Shown piece by piece: positions 46,341 to 53,690 of a stretch of 64,000 nucleotides of DNA. Every line of letters starts with the position of its first letter. The first letter of the stretch is position 1. The stretch is from assembly GCF_013004595.1 (NCBI RefSeq), contig NZ_JABEMC010000003.1:248001-312000 (forward strand), in the 5' to 3' direction. Origin of the DNA: Brevibacterium luteolum. GTDB lineage: Bacteria > Actinomycetota > Actinomycetes > Actinomycetales > Brevibacteriaceae. The notes below the pieces were generated by a model. The model had not been told where the DNA came from, made no database searches, and saw nothing but the letters and a program-made list of their open reading frames with translations. Both the position numbers and the translations under genes were made by a program.

Positions 46341-46778
46341 TCAGGCCTGGGTCTCGTCGCCGGAAATGACGTCTCCGCGCTGGGTGTGGTTGACCGAGAT
46401 CTTGCGCGGCTTGGCCTCTTCTGCGACCGGGATGGTCAGCAGCAGCACGCCGTCCTCGTAGGCAGCGGTGATCTGGTCGAGGGCGATGCGGTTGCCCAGC
46501 GTCAGCTGGCGGGCGAAGGTGCCCGTCGGGCGCTCACGGCTGAGCCACTGCACCTCGGAGCTCTCCGTCGAGGCGGTCCGCTCGGCGCGCACCGTCAGCG
46601 TGCGATCCTGCACGTCGACATCGATGCTCGACGGGTCGACACCGGGCATGTCGATGCGGGCGACGAAGGCGTCGCCGTCGCGGTACAGGTCCATCGGCAG
46701 GGCGGTGCTGTTCGGGGTGCGGGTGATGTCGGAGAAGAAGCGGTCGAGATCGCGGATCGGATCGAACTTTGCAGCCAT
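46341..46778 (-). CDS. hsp20: Small heat shock protein (Hsp20 / alpha-crystallin)
   Basis: An ATP-independent holdase chaperone of 145 residues. The alpha-crystallin domain spans about 28-125: LPMDLYRDGDAFVARIDMPGV, VQDRTLTVRAERT, and the A-x-x-x-n-GvL motif as AAYEDGVLLLTIPV. The ATG is preceded by AAGGAG. The 5' region holds a HAIR-like HspR operator over a sigma-R/SigH-type promoter, a pattern known for mycobacterial acr2, so this is probably a heat- and oxidative-stress-induced Hsp20. Confidence 0.93.
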   Translation of the reverse strand: MAAKFDPIRDLDRFFSDITRTPNSTALPMDLYRDGDAFVARIDMPGVDPSSIDVDVQDRTLTVRAERTASTESSEVQWLSRERPTGTFARQLTLGNRIALDQITAAYEDGVLLLTIPVAEEAKPRKISVNHTQRGDVISGDETQA

Positions 46779-46810
46779 GGCAGGCTCCTTTCGGTCAGCT
46801 GGTCGCTTAC

Positions 46811-46831
46811 GTTGAGTCTAACGCGCTCAAC
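46811..46831 (-). promoter_or_regulatory. HAIR-like HspR operator
   Basis: GTTGAGT-N7-GCTCAAC closely matches the HAIR consensus CTTGAGT-N7-ACTCAAG; the inner TTGAG...CTCAA arms are perfect. It covers the -10 element of the hsp20 promoter. Confidence 0.7.
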
Positions 46832-46845
46832 TTTGGTTTCATTCC
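46820..46845 (-). promoter_or_regulatory. Sigma-R/SigH-type promoter of hsp20
   Basis: On the minus strand GGAAT (46845-46841), exactly 18 bp, then GTT (46822-46820). The GTT lies inside the HAIR operator. Confidence 0.7.
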
Positions 46846-46885
46846 CGTCACTTGACCAGTTTCCTGGGAATCACCTCAGTCTCCA

Positions 46886-46891
46886 TAGAGT
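46886..46891 (+). promoter_or_regulatory. -10 (TAGAGT) of a leaderless AEC transporter gene
   Basis: TAGAGT, six bases (GGGCAC), then ATG 46898. Confidence 0.6.
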
Positions 46892-46897
46892 GGGCAC

Positions 46898-47830
46898 ATG
46901 GACTTCGTCAGTGTTGTCGGCGCCCTCATCCCGGTCGCCGGCCTCATCGCCTTCGGCTGGGTGCTGCGCCGGCTGCGGCTGCTGAGTGACCCTGATTTCT
47001 GGTCCGGTGCCGAGAAGCTCGCCTACTTTGTCCTACTGCCGGTGCTGCTCTTCCGCAACATCTCAGCTGTCGACATCTCCCACATCGACATCGGCCGCCT
47101 GGCCGCCGCCCTCGTCCTGCCGACGATCGGCATCACGATCATCCTCTTCGCACTCAACCGGGTGCTCGCCTCCGACCGGCCATCGTTCACCTCTGTGGTC
47201 CAAGGTGCGATCCGGTTCAACACCTATATCGGCCTGTCTCTGTCGGCGACTCTCTTCGGCCCGGAGGGCGCGGCACTGGCTGCCATCGTCGGCGCGGTGC
47301 TCGTCCCACTCGTCAACGTGCTCTCCTCGATCGCCTTCGAGCTCTTCCTCGTCGACAAGCGCTCCTGGCTGGCACTCGGCCGCTCGGTCATCCTCAACCC
47401 GCTCGTGCTCGGCTGTGCTGCCGGTGGGGCGTGGAATGTGCTGCCGGTGACCACGCCCGAGGCGGTGGCCGGGATGATCGATCCGCTCGCCGCTGCCGCG
47501 CTGCCGATCGGCCTGCTGTGCGTCGGTGCTGGCATCCGGCGGTTCTCGGTGCGCGAGCACGCCGTCGCCTTCGTCTCAGCGACCGTGCTCAAGCTGCTCA
47601 TCGTCCCGGCGGTCACGGTCGTCTCGCTGCTGGCATTCGGCGTCAGGGGAGAGGCTGCTGTCGTCGGGCTCATCTTCCAGTCGATCGCAACAGCCTCCAG
47701 CGCCTACGTCATGGCTCGGCAGCTCGGCGGCAACGCCACTCTCATGGCCGCTCTCATTGCAGGTCAGACGGTCATCTCGATGCTGACCCTGCCGATCGTC
47801 TTGACGACCGGTGCACAGCTGCTGCTGTGA
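46898..47830 (+). CDS. AEC family transporter
   Basis: A 310-residue membrane protein of the auxin efflux carrier family with about ten hydrophobic segments in two five-helix repeats. The family features LPVLLFRNIS in helix 2 and the second-half SIATASSAYVMARQLGGN are present. Members export small organic acids or other anions; the substrate here is unknown. The gene is divergent from hsp20 and probably leaderless. Confidence 0.88.
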   Translation: MDFVSVVGALIPVAGLIAFGWVLRRLRLLSDPDFWSGAEKLAYFVLLPVLLFRNISAVDISHIDIGRLAAALVLPTIGITIILFALNRVLASDRPSFTSVVQGAIRFNTYIGLSLSATLFGPEGAALAAIVGAVLVPLVNVLSSIAFELFLVDKRSWLALGRSVILNPLVLGCAAGGAWNVLPVTTPEAVAGMIDPLAAAALPIGLLCVGAGIRRFSVREHAVAFVSATVLKLLIVPAVTVVSLLAFGVRGEAAVVGLIFQSIATASSAYVMARQLGGNATLMAALIAGQTVISMLTLPIVLTTGAQLLL

Positions 47831-47890
47831 GAGCCTTTCGAACTCCTCACATTCACCGGATTCGGTGTGCATCTCCACAGGGGCACGGAT

Positions 47891-47896
47891 TAAACT
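47891..47896 (+). promoter_or_regulatory. Putative -10 (TAAACT) of the NodB deacetylase gene
   Basis: TAAACT would start a transcript near 47903, about 39 nt before the ATG at 47942. No clear Shine-Dalgarno is seen in that leader. Confidence 0.35.
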
Positions 47897-47941
47897 CTGA
47901 TTCGTCCCCGCATCCCCGTCTGCACCCAGGATCGTCTCCTC

Positions 47942-49417
47942 ATGTCGCGTCGTCCCCGCGCCGCTGTCGCTTCAGCGGCGATCGCAGCCCTGCTGCTCAG
48001 CGGCTGCGCCTCGAACGGCACCAGCCGCGAGGCAGCAGCACAGGTCACCGCACTCGCCGATGGCCGCACACCGTTCGCCGCTGCAGCCGAACCTGCCGAT
48101 GTGCTCGGCCAGCGCCACGAATCCGACAGCCCGGACTATACTCTGCGCTTTCCCGAGGTTCGCGGTGCTGAGGCGTTCAATCGGAAGATCAGTGACTTCG
48201 TCAGCGAGCTGCGCCGCCAGCGGCTGCCCGAATCCGAGTCATCAGGCGCAGGCGGAAAGAAGCCTGTGCCGGGGGAGTACGAGCTTGACTGGCAGGTGAC
48301 GCAGAACTGCCGCAGCCACGTCTCCTTCCTGCTCCATGACCGCAGCACTCTGCCCGGTGCCGGACCGGAGGCCTATTACACCAAGGTGCTCGACCGTGAT
48401 GCCGGAACCGAGATTCCGGCAGCCGAGCTGTTCACCAAGGCAGGGCAGCGAGAACTCGCCACCCACGTGCTTGAGGCCCTGCGGCGCAAGGGCTACCGGA
48501 CCAGCGCCCATGACGCCGCGCACCTGAGCAGTGTGCAGGTCGAAGCCATCACCACCGGCACTACCGTCGACGGACACGGGGGACTGGTGACCCACCTCGG
48601 CAGCGGCATCGTCAATGCCCGCGGTGACGATTCGGTGGCCGTGAGCTTCACCGGCGACCAGGCCCGCGACTGGCTGACAGCAGCCGGGCGGGAGTGGCTG
48701 AACGACTCGGCGCCTGGGCCGCAGCTCAAAGCAGGGCAGAAGATTCCCGAGCACGTCACCCGCGACCGCAACGATGTCGACTGCGCTGAGACCAAGTGCG
48801 TGGCCCTGACCTATGACGACGGTCCGGGCGAGGACACCCCACAGCTGCTTGACGCGCTGGCGGCCGAAGGCGTGCCGGCAACGTTCTTCGTCAAGGGCAC
48901 CTCGATCGCGGGCAATGAGGCCACGCTCAAGCGGATCGCCGAGGAGGGCCATGAAATCGGCAGCCACACATGGAACCATCCGCAGCTGACGAAGATCTCG
49001 CGATCGGCAGCCGAGCGGGAGCATGCCCGCATCAACGGCGCGATCGAGAAGGTGACAGGGGAGAAGCCCACGGTCTTCCGCCCGCCTTACGGCGCCTTCG
49101 CCAAGGGTGTTCCCGACGGCGGGCTGCCGTCGATCATCTGGAGCCTGGACACCAATGACTGGCAGAACAAGAAGGCACCGGAGAAGACCGTCAAGGCCGC
49201 GACCACTGACGTGCGGCCAGGCGACATCATCCTCATGCACGACATCCACAAGCCCAGTGTCGAAGCCAGCCCGCAGATCATCGCCAAGCTCAAGGAACAG
49301 GGCTTCACGCTGGTGACCGTCAGCGAGCTCTTCGGCGGGGAACTCAAGCCGGGGCAGAGCTACTACAGCGATGAGCGCAAGGAGGGCAGCCGCCACATTC
49401 CGCGCTGGGCTGGGTGA
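47942..49417 (+). CDS. Lipoprotein polysaccharide deacetylase (NodB domain)
   Basis: A 491-residue secreted enzyme. A signal peptide ends in the lipobox LLLSGC (Cys21). Residues about 60-250 form a globular domain resembling DUF3298/RsiV-type modules (TLRFPEVRGAEAFNRKISDF). The NodB catalytic domain runs from about 285: TYDDGPG with the metal and catalytic Asp, SHTWNH with the zinc histidines, RPPYGAF, and MHDIH. It probably deacetylates peptidoglycan or another surface glycan. The arrangement of an extra domain ahead of NodB is common in Gram-positive surface deacetylases. Confidence 0.9.
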   Translation: MSRRPRAAVASAAIAALLLSGCASNGTSREAAAQVTALADGRTPFAAAAEPADVLGQRHESDSPDYTLRFPEVRGAEAFNRKISDFVSELRRQRLPESESSGAGGKKPVPGEYELDWQVTQNCRSHVSFLLHDRSTLPGAGPEAYYTKVLDRDAGTEIPAAELFTKAGQRELATHVLEALRRKGYRTSAHDAAHLSSVQVEAITTGTTVDGHGGLVTHLGSGIVNARGDDSVAVSFTGDQARDWLTAAGREWLNDSAPGPQLKAGQKIPEHVTRDRNDVDCAETKCVALTYDDGPGEDTPQLLDALAAEGVPATFFVKGTSIAGNEATLKRIAEEGHEIGSHTWNHPQLTKISRSAAEREHARINGAIEKVTGEKPTVFRPPYGAFAKGVPDGGLPSIIWSLDTNDWQNKKAPEKTVKAATTDVRPGDIILMHDIHKPSVEASPQIIAKLKEQGFTLVTVSELFGGELKPGQSYYSDERKEGSRHIPRWAG

Positions 49418-49547
49418 GAGCCAATGACATTGCCTGGCGGCTGCGTGGAACCGGCAGGTCGGCTACCAGGTGAGTCTCAGCATTGGGTATCCTTGTTCCG
49501 AGACACGCAATGGCCCGCTCAACAACCCGTTTCAGGAGGTGTATCAC

Positions 49548-49667
49548 GTGGCAGACATCATCATCTCCATGTGCATCGTCGGTGCAGTCATGTTCGCGCC
49601 GATGGTCGCAACGCTTTTCATGCCGGCCGGACGCGGTCGCACGACCGTGACCAGCCAGGACGACTGA
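49548..49667 (+). CDS. 39-residue single-pass membrane protein
   Basis: A GTG start 8 nt after a perfect AGGAGG opens a 39-codon frame: a short N-terminus, one membrane segment (about 3-27, IIISMCIVGAVMFAPMVATL), then a basic and polar tail RGRTTVTSQDD. A TATCCT box near 49490 could be its -10, and a terminator follows 47 bp after the stop. The complete small transcription unit suggests a real gene. I do not recognise the family. Confidence 0.6.
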   Translation: MADIIISMCIVGAVMFAPMVATLFMPAGRGRTTVTSQDD

Positions 49668-49713
49668 GGAAAGCACTCGTCTGCCAGCCTCGCTGAGCGG
49701 AACGATGACGGAT

Positions 49714-49747
49714 ACGGTGCACTGCCACGAAGGCGGTGCACCGTTTC
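49714..49747 (+). terminator. Terminator of the small membrane protein gene
   Basis: 13 bp stem ACGGTGCACTGCC / GGCGGTGCACCGT (one G-T pair) with an ACGAA loop, followed by TTTCG. Confidence 0.8.
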
Positions 49748-49832
49748 GCATTCAAGGGACACTCCAGCACCGGTGAGGGAGAGTGGCTGGCTCTGGCGCC
49801 GAGCAGATGTGTGCGGGAGCGTCTGAAACTGT

Positions 49833-49860
49833 AGTTTACATAATGTATATTATCGGCGTA
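49833..49860. other. dif: XerCD recombination site dif
   Basis: A 28 bp site with 11-6-11 structure. On the minus strand: TACGCCGATAA (XerC-side arm), TATACA (centre), TTATGTAAACT (XerD-side arm). The right arm is identical to that of Bacillus subtilis dif as I recall it, and the site follows the E. coli dif pattern (…ATAA-N6-TTATGTTAAAT). It is the only strongly AT-rich spot in this region and lies outside any gene. dif resolves chromosome dimers at the replication terminus, so the window probably includes ter. Confidence 0.9.
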
Positions 49861-50445
49861 CGACGGTGATTGCGGGAACTAGGCGCGCAGCGGTGTCCAT
49901 GTGCTCACGCTCGGCTGCCTCCACCTGTCTTCATGGTCGCACGGACTGCGCCTGCCGCAGCGTATGCGTATGGCCATCTGCCTGCCGTGTGCGTTCGGGT
50001 GTCCTTGACGCTCCGGTGTCTGCGGGTGCGCAGCGTTCGCACTCCATATAGACGTTGTCGTGACCCTCGTGTCGTGTCCTCGACTGCACTGGTGATGTTG
50101 CTCTAGTGACGTTCTGTCGGTGGCTGCCCTCTGGTCATGGATACGTCATGTGGCATTCCTGGCCCCTGCGAGGTCACGGCTGCACTGTCTCCCGCGCATC
50201 AGAACAGACGCCCAGGGCACATGCGGGTATGCGGAATTATTATGTCAACCTGCCTGTACGGCCCTCGTCTGCTCACGTTTGAGTCCCGCGTCAGCGGCCG
50301 TGCAGTGCTGACGACGATTCGTCGAGCTGCCCGCGTAGCTGCCCGCTGGGCATGCGTGAGGAGTTGCGGGCCATCCGAACAGAGGCGACCACCGCCTCGG
50401 GAACGACCCCTACTCCCCTGTACCACTCCAGCGCTTGTCTCTATT
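49861..50445. other. About 590 bp without a recognisable gene next to dif
   Basis: No frame on either strand has a ribosome site, a conserved motif or the G/C third-position bias of real genes here. The frame 50137-50538 (plus) has an erratic, Cys/Arg-rich translation. The DNA is less G/C-rich than its flanks. It may be terminus spacer or a scar of an element that once used dif. Confidence 0.5.
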
Positions 50446-50482
50446 CTGGAATGTTTCCAGGTTAGGCGTTCTTTGCCTTACT
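50446..50482 (+). promoter_or_regulatory. Ferritin control region: palindrome and DtxR/IdeR-like half sites
   Basis: CTGGAA-TGT-TTCCAG (50446-50460) is a perfect palindrome. It overlaps AGGTTAGGC (50459-50467), nine bases identical to the left half of the DtxR/IdeR box, and is followed by inverted GCCTTAC (50475-50481). A TATAAG -10 lies at 50503-50508. The position upstream of the promoter fits activation by iron-loaded DtxR/IdeR. Confidence 0.45.
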
Positions 50483-50502
50483 GGAGCCGCTTGCAGGCCT
50501 GC

Positions 50503-50508
50503 TATAAG
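50503..50508 (+). promoter_or_regulatory. Putative -10 (TATAAG) of ferritin gene
   Basis: It would start transcription near 50515, about 120 nt before the ferritin ATG. A second candidate, TATTCT at 50442-50447, lies upstream. Confidence 0.4.
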
Positions 50509-50636
50509 CTCGAAACTGCGCACATGCCCGCAGGATGAATCGCTGAGAACGCGATTGTCGCCTCACCCGGACCGAAGGCGAATCTCCTGCACCTCACTAC
50601 TGGTCCGATCACCCACACGATCGAAAAGGAGCAGTT

Positions 50637-51152
50637 ATGGAACTCACCCAGAACATGGCCGCCGCAGTCAGCGACCAGGTCACCATGGAACTCGAAGCCT
50701 CTATCGTCTACCTGCAGCTGTCCATCGAACTCGAAGACCAGGATCTCACCGGCATGAGCTCGTGGATGCGGGCACAGGCCGAGGAGGAGCAGGTGCACGC
50801 CGCGAAGTTCATCCAGCACGCGCTCGACCGCGGCACCTCGCCGCAGATCGGCACCATCACCGCTCCGAGCTTCGCCGGCAAGTCCCCCGTCGAACTCTTC
50901 CAGGCCGCTCTCGATCACGAGCGCAAGGTCTCCGAGTCGATCCGCAACCTGTACCGGACCGCTCATAAGGAAGATGACATCGACATCATCCCGCTGCTCA
51001 ACTGGTTCATCGACGAGCAGGTCGAAGAAGAGGCCACCGTTGGTGAGATCGTCGGCCAGCTCGAACGCGTCGGCGAAGACGGAAACGGCATCCTGCGCAT
51101 GGACGCCAAGCTCGGCGCCCGCACTCCGGACGTCGTCGCTGCCGAAGGCTGA
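50637..51152 (+). CDS. ftn: Ferritin
   Basis: A 171-residue non-haem ferritin that oxidises and stores iron in a 24-mer shell. Ferroxidase ligands are visible: Glu18 and Tyr25 in MELEASIVY, Glu51 and His54 in AEEEQVHAA, and further acidic ligands in ERKVSES and FIDEQVEEEA. There are no haem-binding features, so it is the FtnA/BfrB type. The Shine-Dalgarno is AAAGGAG. Its upstream region holds DtxR/IdeR-like half sites, consistent with iron-activated expression known for actinobacterial ferritins. Confidence 0.95.
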   Translation: MELTQNMAAAVSDQVTMELEASIVYLQLSIELEDQDLTGMSSWMRAQAEEEQVHAAKFIQHALDRGTSPQIGTITAPSFAGKSPVELFQAALDHERKVSESIRNLYRTAHKEDDIDIIPLLNWFIDEQVEEEATVGEIVGQLERVGEDGNGILRMDAKLGARTPDVVAAEG

Positions 51153-51204
51153 TACGTCGCCAGCACTGCTGACCGGCAGCCTGCGCTGAGGTCACGCTGA
51201 TGCG

Positions 51205-51240
51205 AAAGCGCCCCCTGTCCACGCGGACAGGGGGCGCTTT
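51205..51240. terminator. Terminator between ferritin and RlpA-like genes
   Basis: Perfect 16 bp stem AAAGCGCCCCCTGTCC / GGACAGGGGGCGCTTT with an ACGC loop. Confidence 0.9.
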
Positions 51241-51262
51241 CTGCGTCACAGGCACCGAGGGG

Positions 51263-52123
51263 TCAGAGGACTTCCCAGTCGACGGTGATGACACCGGATC
51301 CGATGCCGCCGACGGCCTTCATCGCACCTTCGCTGAGGTCCAGGCAGCGGCTGCCGACGAACGGCCCGCGATCATTGATGCGCACGACGACGGACTTGCC
51401 GTTGGCCTTGTTGGTCACCTTCACCTTGCTGTTGAAGGGCAGCTTCTTGTGCGCGGCGGTGATGCCCATCGGATCATAGGACTCACCATTGGCTGTCGTG
51501 TGGCCGGTGTTGTAGTACGACGCCTTGCAGGTGCCGCCCTGGCCGGAGGCTTCGGTGTTCTGCTTCGGCTCGCTCTTATCGCGCTTCGGGCTGGAGTCCT
51601 TCTTGGAATCCGAGGACTTGTCCTCGTTCTCTGTGGACGCGCCGGTCGCGGCTTCAGCGGCGGCTGGCGTCGGGATCTCCGGGATGACCGGTGGCGGCGG
51701 AGGCGGCGTGGGCTTCGGTGATGCGGCGATCTCCTGGGAACCCGACTTCTCCTTCGACCGGCTGACGGCATCGTCCCAGTCCTTAAGCAGCTTCTCTGCG
51801 TGCGCATTGTCGGTTGATACGGCCTGTGCTGAGGCGGGGCCGGTGCGCGGCTGCTCTTTGCTGCTGAAGACAACGCGCTCAGGGGTGCCGCTGTCGGCTG
51901 GGGCGAGCATGAGGCCGGAGACGGCCAGGCTCGCCACTGCTGCAGTCGGGACAGCTAAGGCCGCCCAATTCGGCATGCGCTTGGTCGATCTGAGAATGCT
52001 TGCCGCTGATGCCGGCTCCTCATCGATGTCACTGTGGCGGCCGTGCCGCCGTGGTCCGAATGCCCGGAAGAAGTCAGCGATCGATGCTGAGAGCTTTGTC
52101 TTCGGCGCAGAGTGCTTGCCCAC
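51263..52123 (-). CDS. Membrane-anchored RlpA-like protein (double-psi beta-barrel)
   Basis: A 286-residue exported protein. A basic cytoplasmic N-terminus (1 to about 50) precedes one membrane segment (about 50-70). An Ala/Pro/Lys-rich stalk with a PPPPPP run (about 130-195) follows. The C-terminal RlpA-type domain (about 197-286) has KASYYNTGHTTANGESYDP, LPFNSKVKVTN and VVVRINDRGPFVGSRCLDLS with the conserved Asp-Arg-Gly-Pro-Phe. It probably acts on peptidoglycan. The GTG at 52123 has GAAGGG at 7 nt; the ORF extends to 52237 but without support. A CRP-type site lies upstream. Confidence 0.88.
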   Translation of the reverse strand: MGKHSAPKTKLSASIADFFRAFGPRRHGRHSDIDEEPASAASILRSTKRMPNWAALAVPTAAVASLAVSGLMLAPADSGTPERVVFSSKEQPRTGPASAQAVSTDNAHAEKLLKDWDDAVSRSKEKSGSQEIAASPKPTPPPPPPVIPEIPTPAAAEAATGASTENEDKSSDSKKDSSPKRDKSEPKQNTEASGQGGTCKASYYNTGHTTANGESYDPMGITAAHKKLPFNSKVKVTNKANGKSVVVRINDRGPFVGSRCLDLSEGAMKAVGGIGSGVITVDWEVL

Positions 52124-52147
52124 AATCAGGCCCTTCTCACTTATGTG

Positions 52148-52167
52148 GCTGTGACAACACTCACAGC
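52148..52167 (-). promoter_or_regulatory. CRP/GlxR-type operator (TGTGA-N6-TCACA)
   Basis: GCTGTGA-CAACAC-TCACAGC contains a perfect TGTGA-N6-TCACA palindrome. It is centred about 35 bp upstream of the RlpA-like start codon, near a TAAGCT box. This is the consensus of cAMP-receptor-type regulators (E. coli CRP, C. glutamicum GlxR, M. tuberculosis Rv3676). Confidence 0.6.
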
Positions 52168-52224
52168 TTATGTAACGGTACGGTAAAGCACCACCCATCT
52201 GGCGCATTCTGAGGAAACACTGAT

Positions 52225-52260
52225 GAAGGTCCTGCATCCGGTGATGGATGCAGGACCTTC
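52225..52260 (-). terminator. Terminator of the gene at 52281
   Basis: Perfect 15 bp stem GAAGGTCCTGCATCC / GGATGCAGGACCTTC with a 6 nt loop, 20 bp after the stop. Confidence 0.88.
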
Positions 52261-52280
52261 AGAGCAGGGCAGCCTGTCAC

Positions 52281-52838
52281 TCAGGGTTGGCGGTAGTCGG
52301 TGTCAGCAGCAGTGCGGTCTGCGGCAGCCGGCGGCGTGACGGTGGTGTCGACCGTTCCCTCAGCAGGCTCCGCCACCGTGTCCACGGTGGTGTCGGCATC
52401 GTTGCGGCGGATGAACTCCCGGGCCTTATCGGCACCAGTGCTCACACCGCGCTGGACGGTGGTGAAGGTCTGATCCATGCGGCCGGAGAACTGCTCCTGG
52501 GCACCGGAGAGGAGCTTCGTAAGCTTCTCTTCGGTCCAGTCGACGGCCTTATCGGACTTCGACAGGGTGGTCTTCGCCTGTTCCCGGCCCTTGTCGACAG
52601 CCCAGCGCGCCCGGTCCTGGTAGGCGCGGGATCGGCCGCGCGGGTTGTCCTTCAGCAGGCGAGCTTCGTCGCGCAGCTGGCTCGTGCCCTCACGCGCGGT
52701 GCGCCCGAGCACATCGGCGAAGCTGCGGCCGTAGGCGAATGTCCGGCCGGCGAGCTTGCGCATCCGGTCGGTCGTCGACGTGTCGGTGGAGTCGTGGACA
52801 GCAGTCGGTTCGATGGGTTCGTTCTCACTGCGTTTCAT
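52281..52838 (-). CDS. Hypothetical soluble protein, helical centre and acidic Thr-rich tail
   Basis: About 185 residues with no signal or membrane segment. The centre (about 25-140) is charged and likely helical (GRTAREGTSQLRDEARLLKDNP, SKSDKAVDWTEEKLTKLLSGAQEQF). The tail is rich in Ala/Asp/Thr. A GAGGA ribosome site suits ATG 52838 (9 nt) better than ATG 52844 (3-4 nt). I do not recognise the family. A complete unit with its own terminator. Confidence 0.7.
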   Translation of the reverse strand: MKRSENEPIEPTAVHDSTDTSTTDRMRKLAGRTFAYGRSFADVLGRTAREGTSQLRDEARLLKDNPRGRSRAYQDRARWAVDKGREQAKTTLSKSDKAVDWTEEKLTKLLSGAQEQFSGRMDQTFTTVQRGVSTGADKAREFIRRNDADTTVDTVAEPAEGTVDTTVTPPAAADRTAADTDYRQP

Positions 52839-52945
52839 AATCATCCGTCCTCGTAGATTGCGCGCTGAAGCCAGTATGACAGCACTGGCTGAGACTTCGA
52901 TTCAGGCATCACCGATATTCGCGACATGTCGCAGCCGGCCTGCAA

Positions 52946-52951
52946 TAGGCT
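52946..52951 (+). promoter_or_regulatory. -10 (TAGGCT) of leaderless GDPD gene
   Basis: TAGGCT, seven bases (GGCTGGT), then ATG 52959. Confidence 0.55.
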
Positions 52952-52958
52952 GGCTGGT

Positions 52959-53687
52959 ATGACTGCTGCGCGCCCGGACATCATCGCCCATCGCGGAGGC
53001 CTGTGGCCCGGAACAGAAGAGAACACCATGGCAGCCTTCGAACAGGCCGTCGCCCACGGTGTCACGCTGCTTGAGACCGATGTGCACCTGTCAGCAGACG
53101 GAGTGCTCTTCGCCGCCCACGATGATGATCTTGAGCGAATCGCCGGGCGTCCCGAGCAGCTCGCCGAGCTTCCAGCTGCAGAACTGGAGGCGATCGAACT
53201 CACCGCCGGCGGGACACTCCCCCGGCTGACTGACCTGCTGGAGGCATTCCCCACCGCCCACTTCAACATCGACGTCAAAGCCGACCGCTCGGCAGCCGCG
53301 GTGATCCGGCTGCTGCGCGGCCGCAGGGACACCGCACGCCTGCGCTTGGCCGCCTTCTCCACCCGCCGCCTGAACGTCCTGCGGCAGGCGCTGCCGGGCG
53401 TCGCCACCTCGCTGGGCACCACCGAGGTGGTGCGGCTGCGTCTCCTCGGCGCCGGTGGCTGGCGTCTCGACCCCTCAGTCGACGCTATGCAGGTCCCGCC
53501 GAGCCGGTACGGATTCCCGGTCATCACCGCAGGCTTCATCCGCGCTGCCCACAGTCTCGGACTCCGCGTCGATGCGTGGACGATCAACGAGCCTGCGGAG
53601 ATGCGCCGTCTGGCGCGCCTCGGGGTCGACGGGCTCGTCACCGATGATCCGTTGACGGCCCAGGCGGTGCTGGCCGAGGCGGTTTAG
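52959..53687 (+). CDS. Glycerophosphodiester phosphodiesterase
   Basis: Hydrolyses glycerophosphodiesters to glycerol 3-phosphate and an alcohol. A cytosolic-type enzyme of 242 residues without a signal peptide. The GDPD motifs are present: AHRGG (about 9-13) with the catalytic His, PGTEENTMAAF, ETDVHLSADGVLFAAHDDDLER with the metal acids and second His, and NIDVKAD. The end shows DAWTINEPAEMRRL and DGLVTDDP, typical of UgpQ-like members. ATG 52959 is preferred to the ORF start at 52926 because of the TAGGCT box 7 nt before it. Confidence 0.92.
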   Translation: MTAARPDIIAHRGGLWPGTEENTMAAFEQAVAHGVTLLETDVHLSADGVLFAAHDDDLERIAGRPEQLAELPAAELEAIELTAGGTLPRLTDLLEAFPTAHFNIDVKADRSAAAVIRLLRGRRDTARLRLAAFSTRRLNVLRQALPGVATSLGTTEVVRLRLLGAGGWRLDPSVDAMQVPPSRYGFPVITAGFIRAAHSLGLRVDAWTINEPAEMRRLARLGVDGLVTDDPLTAQAVLAEAV

Positions 53688-53690
53688 GCG

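Noticed and set aside
50137-50538. A 133-codon frame between dif and ferritin
   Set aside because: Irregular amino-acid composition, no ribosome site, and it overlaps the ferritin promoter region.
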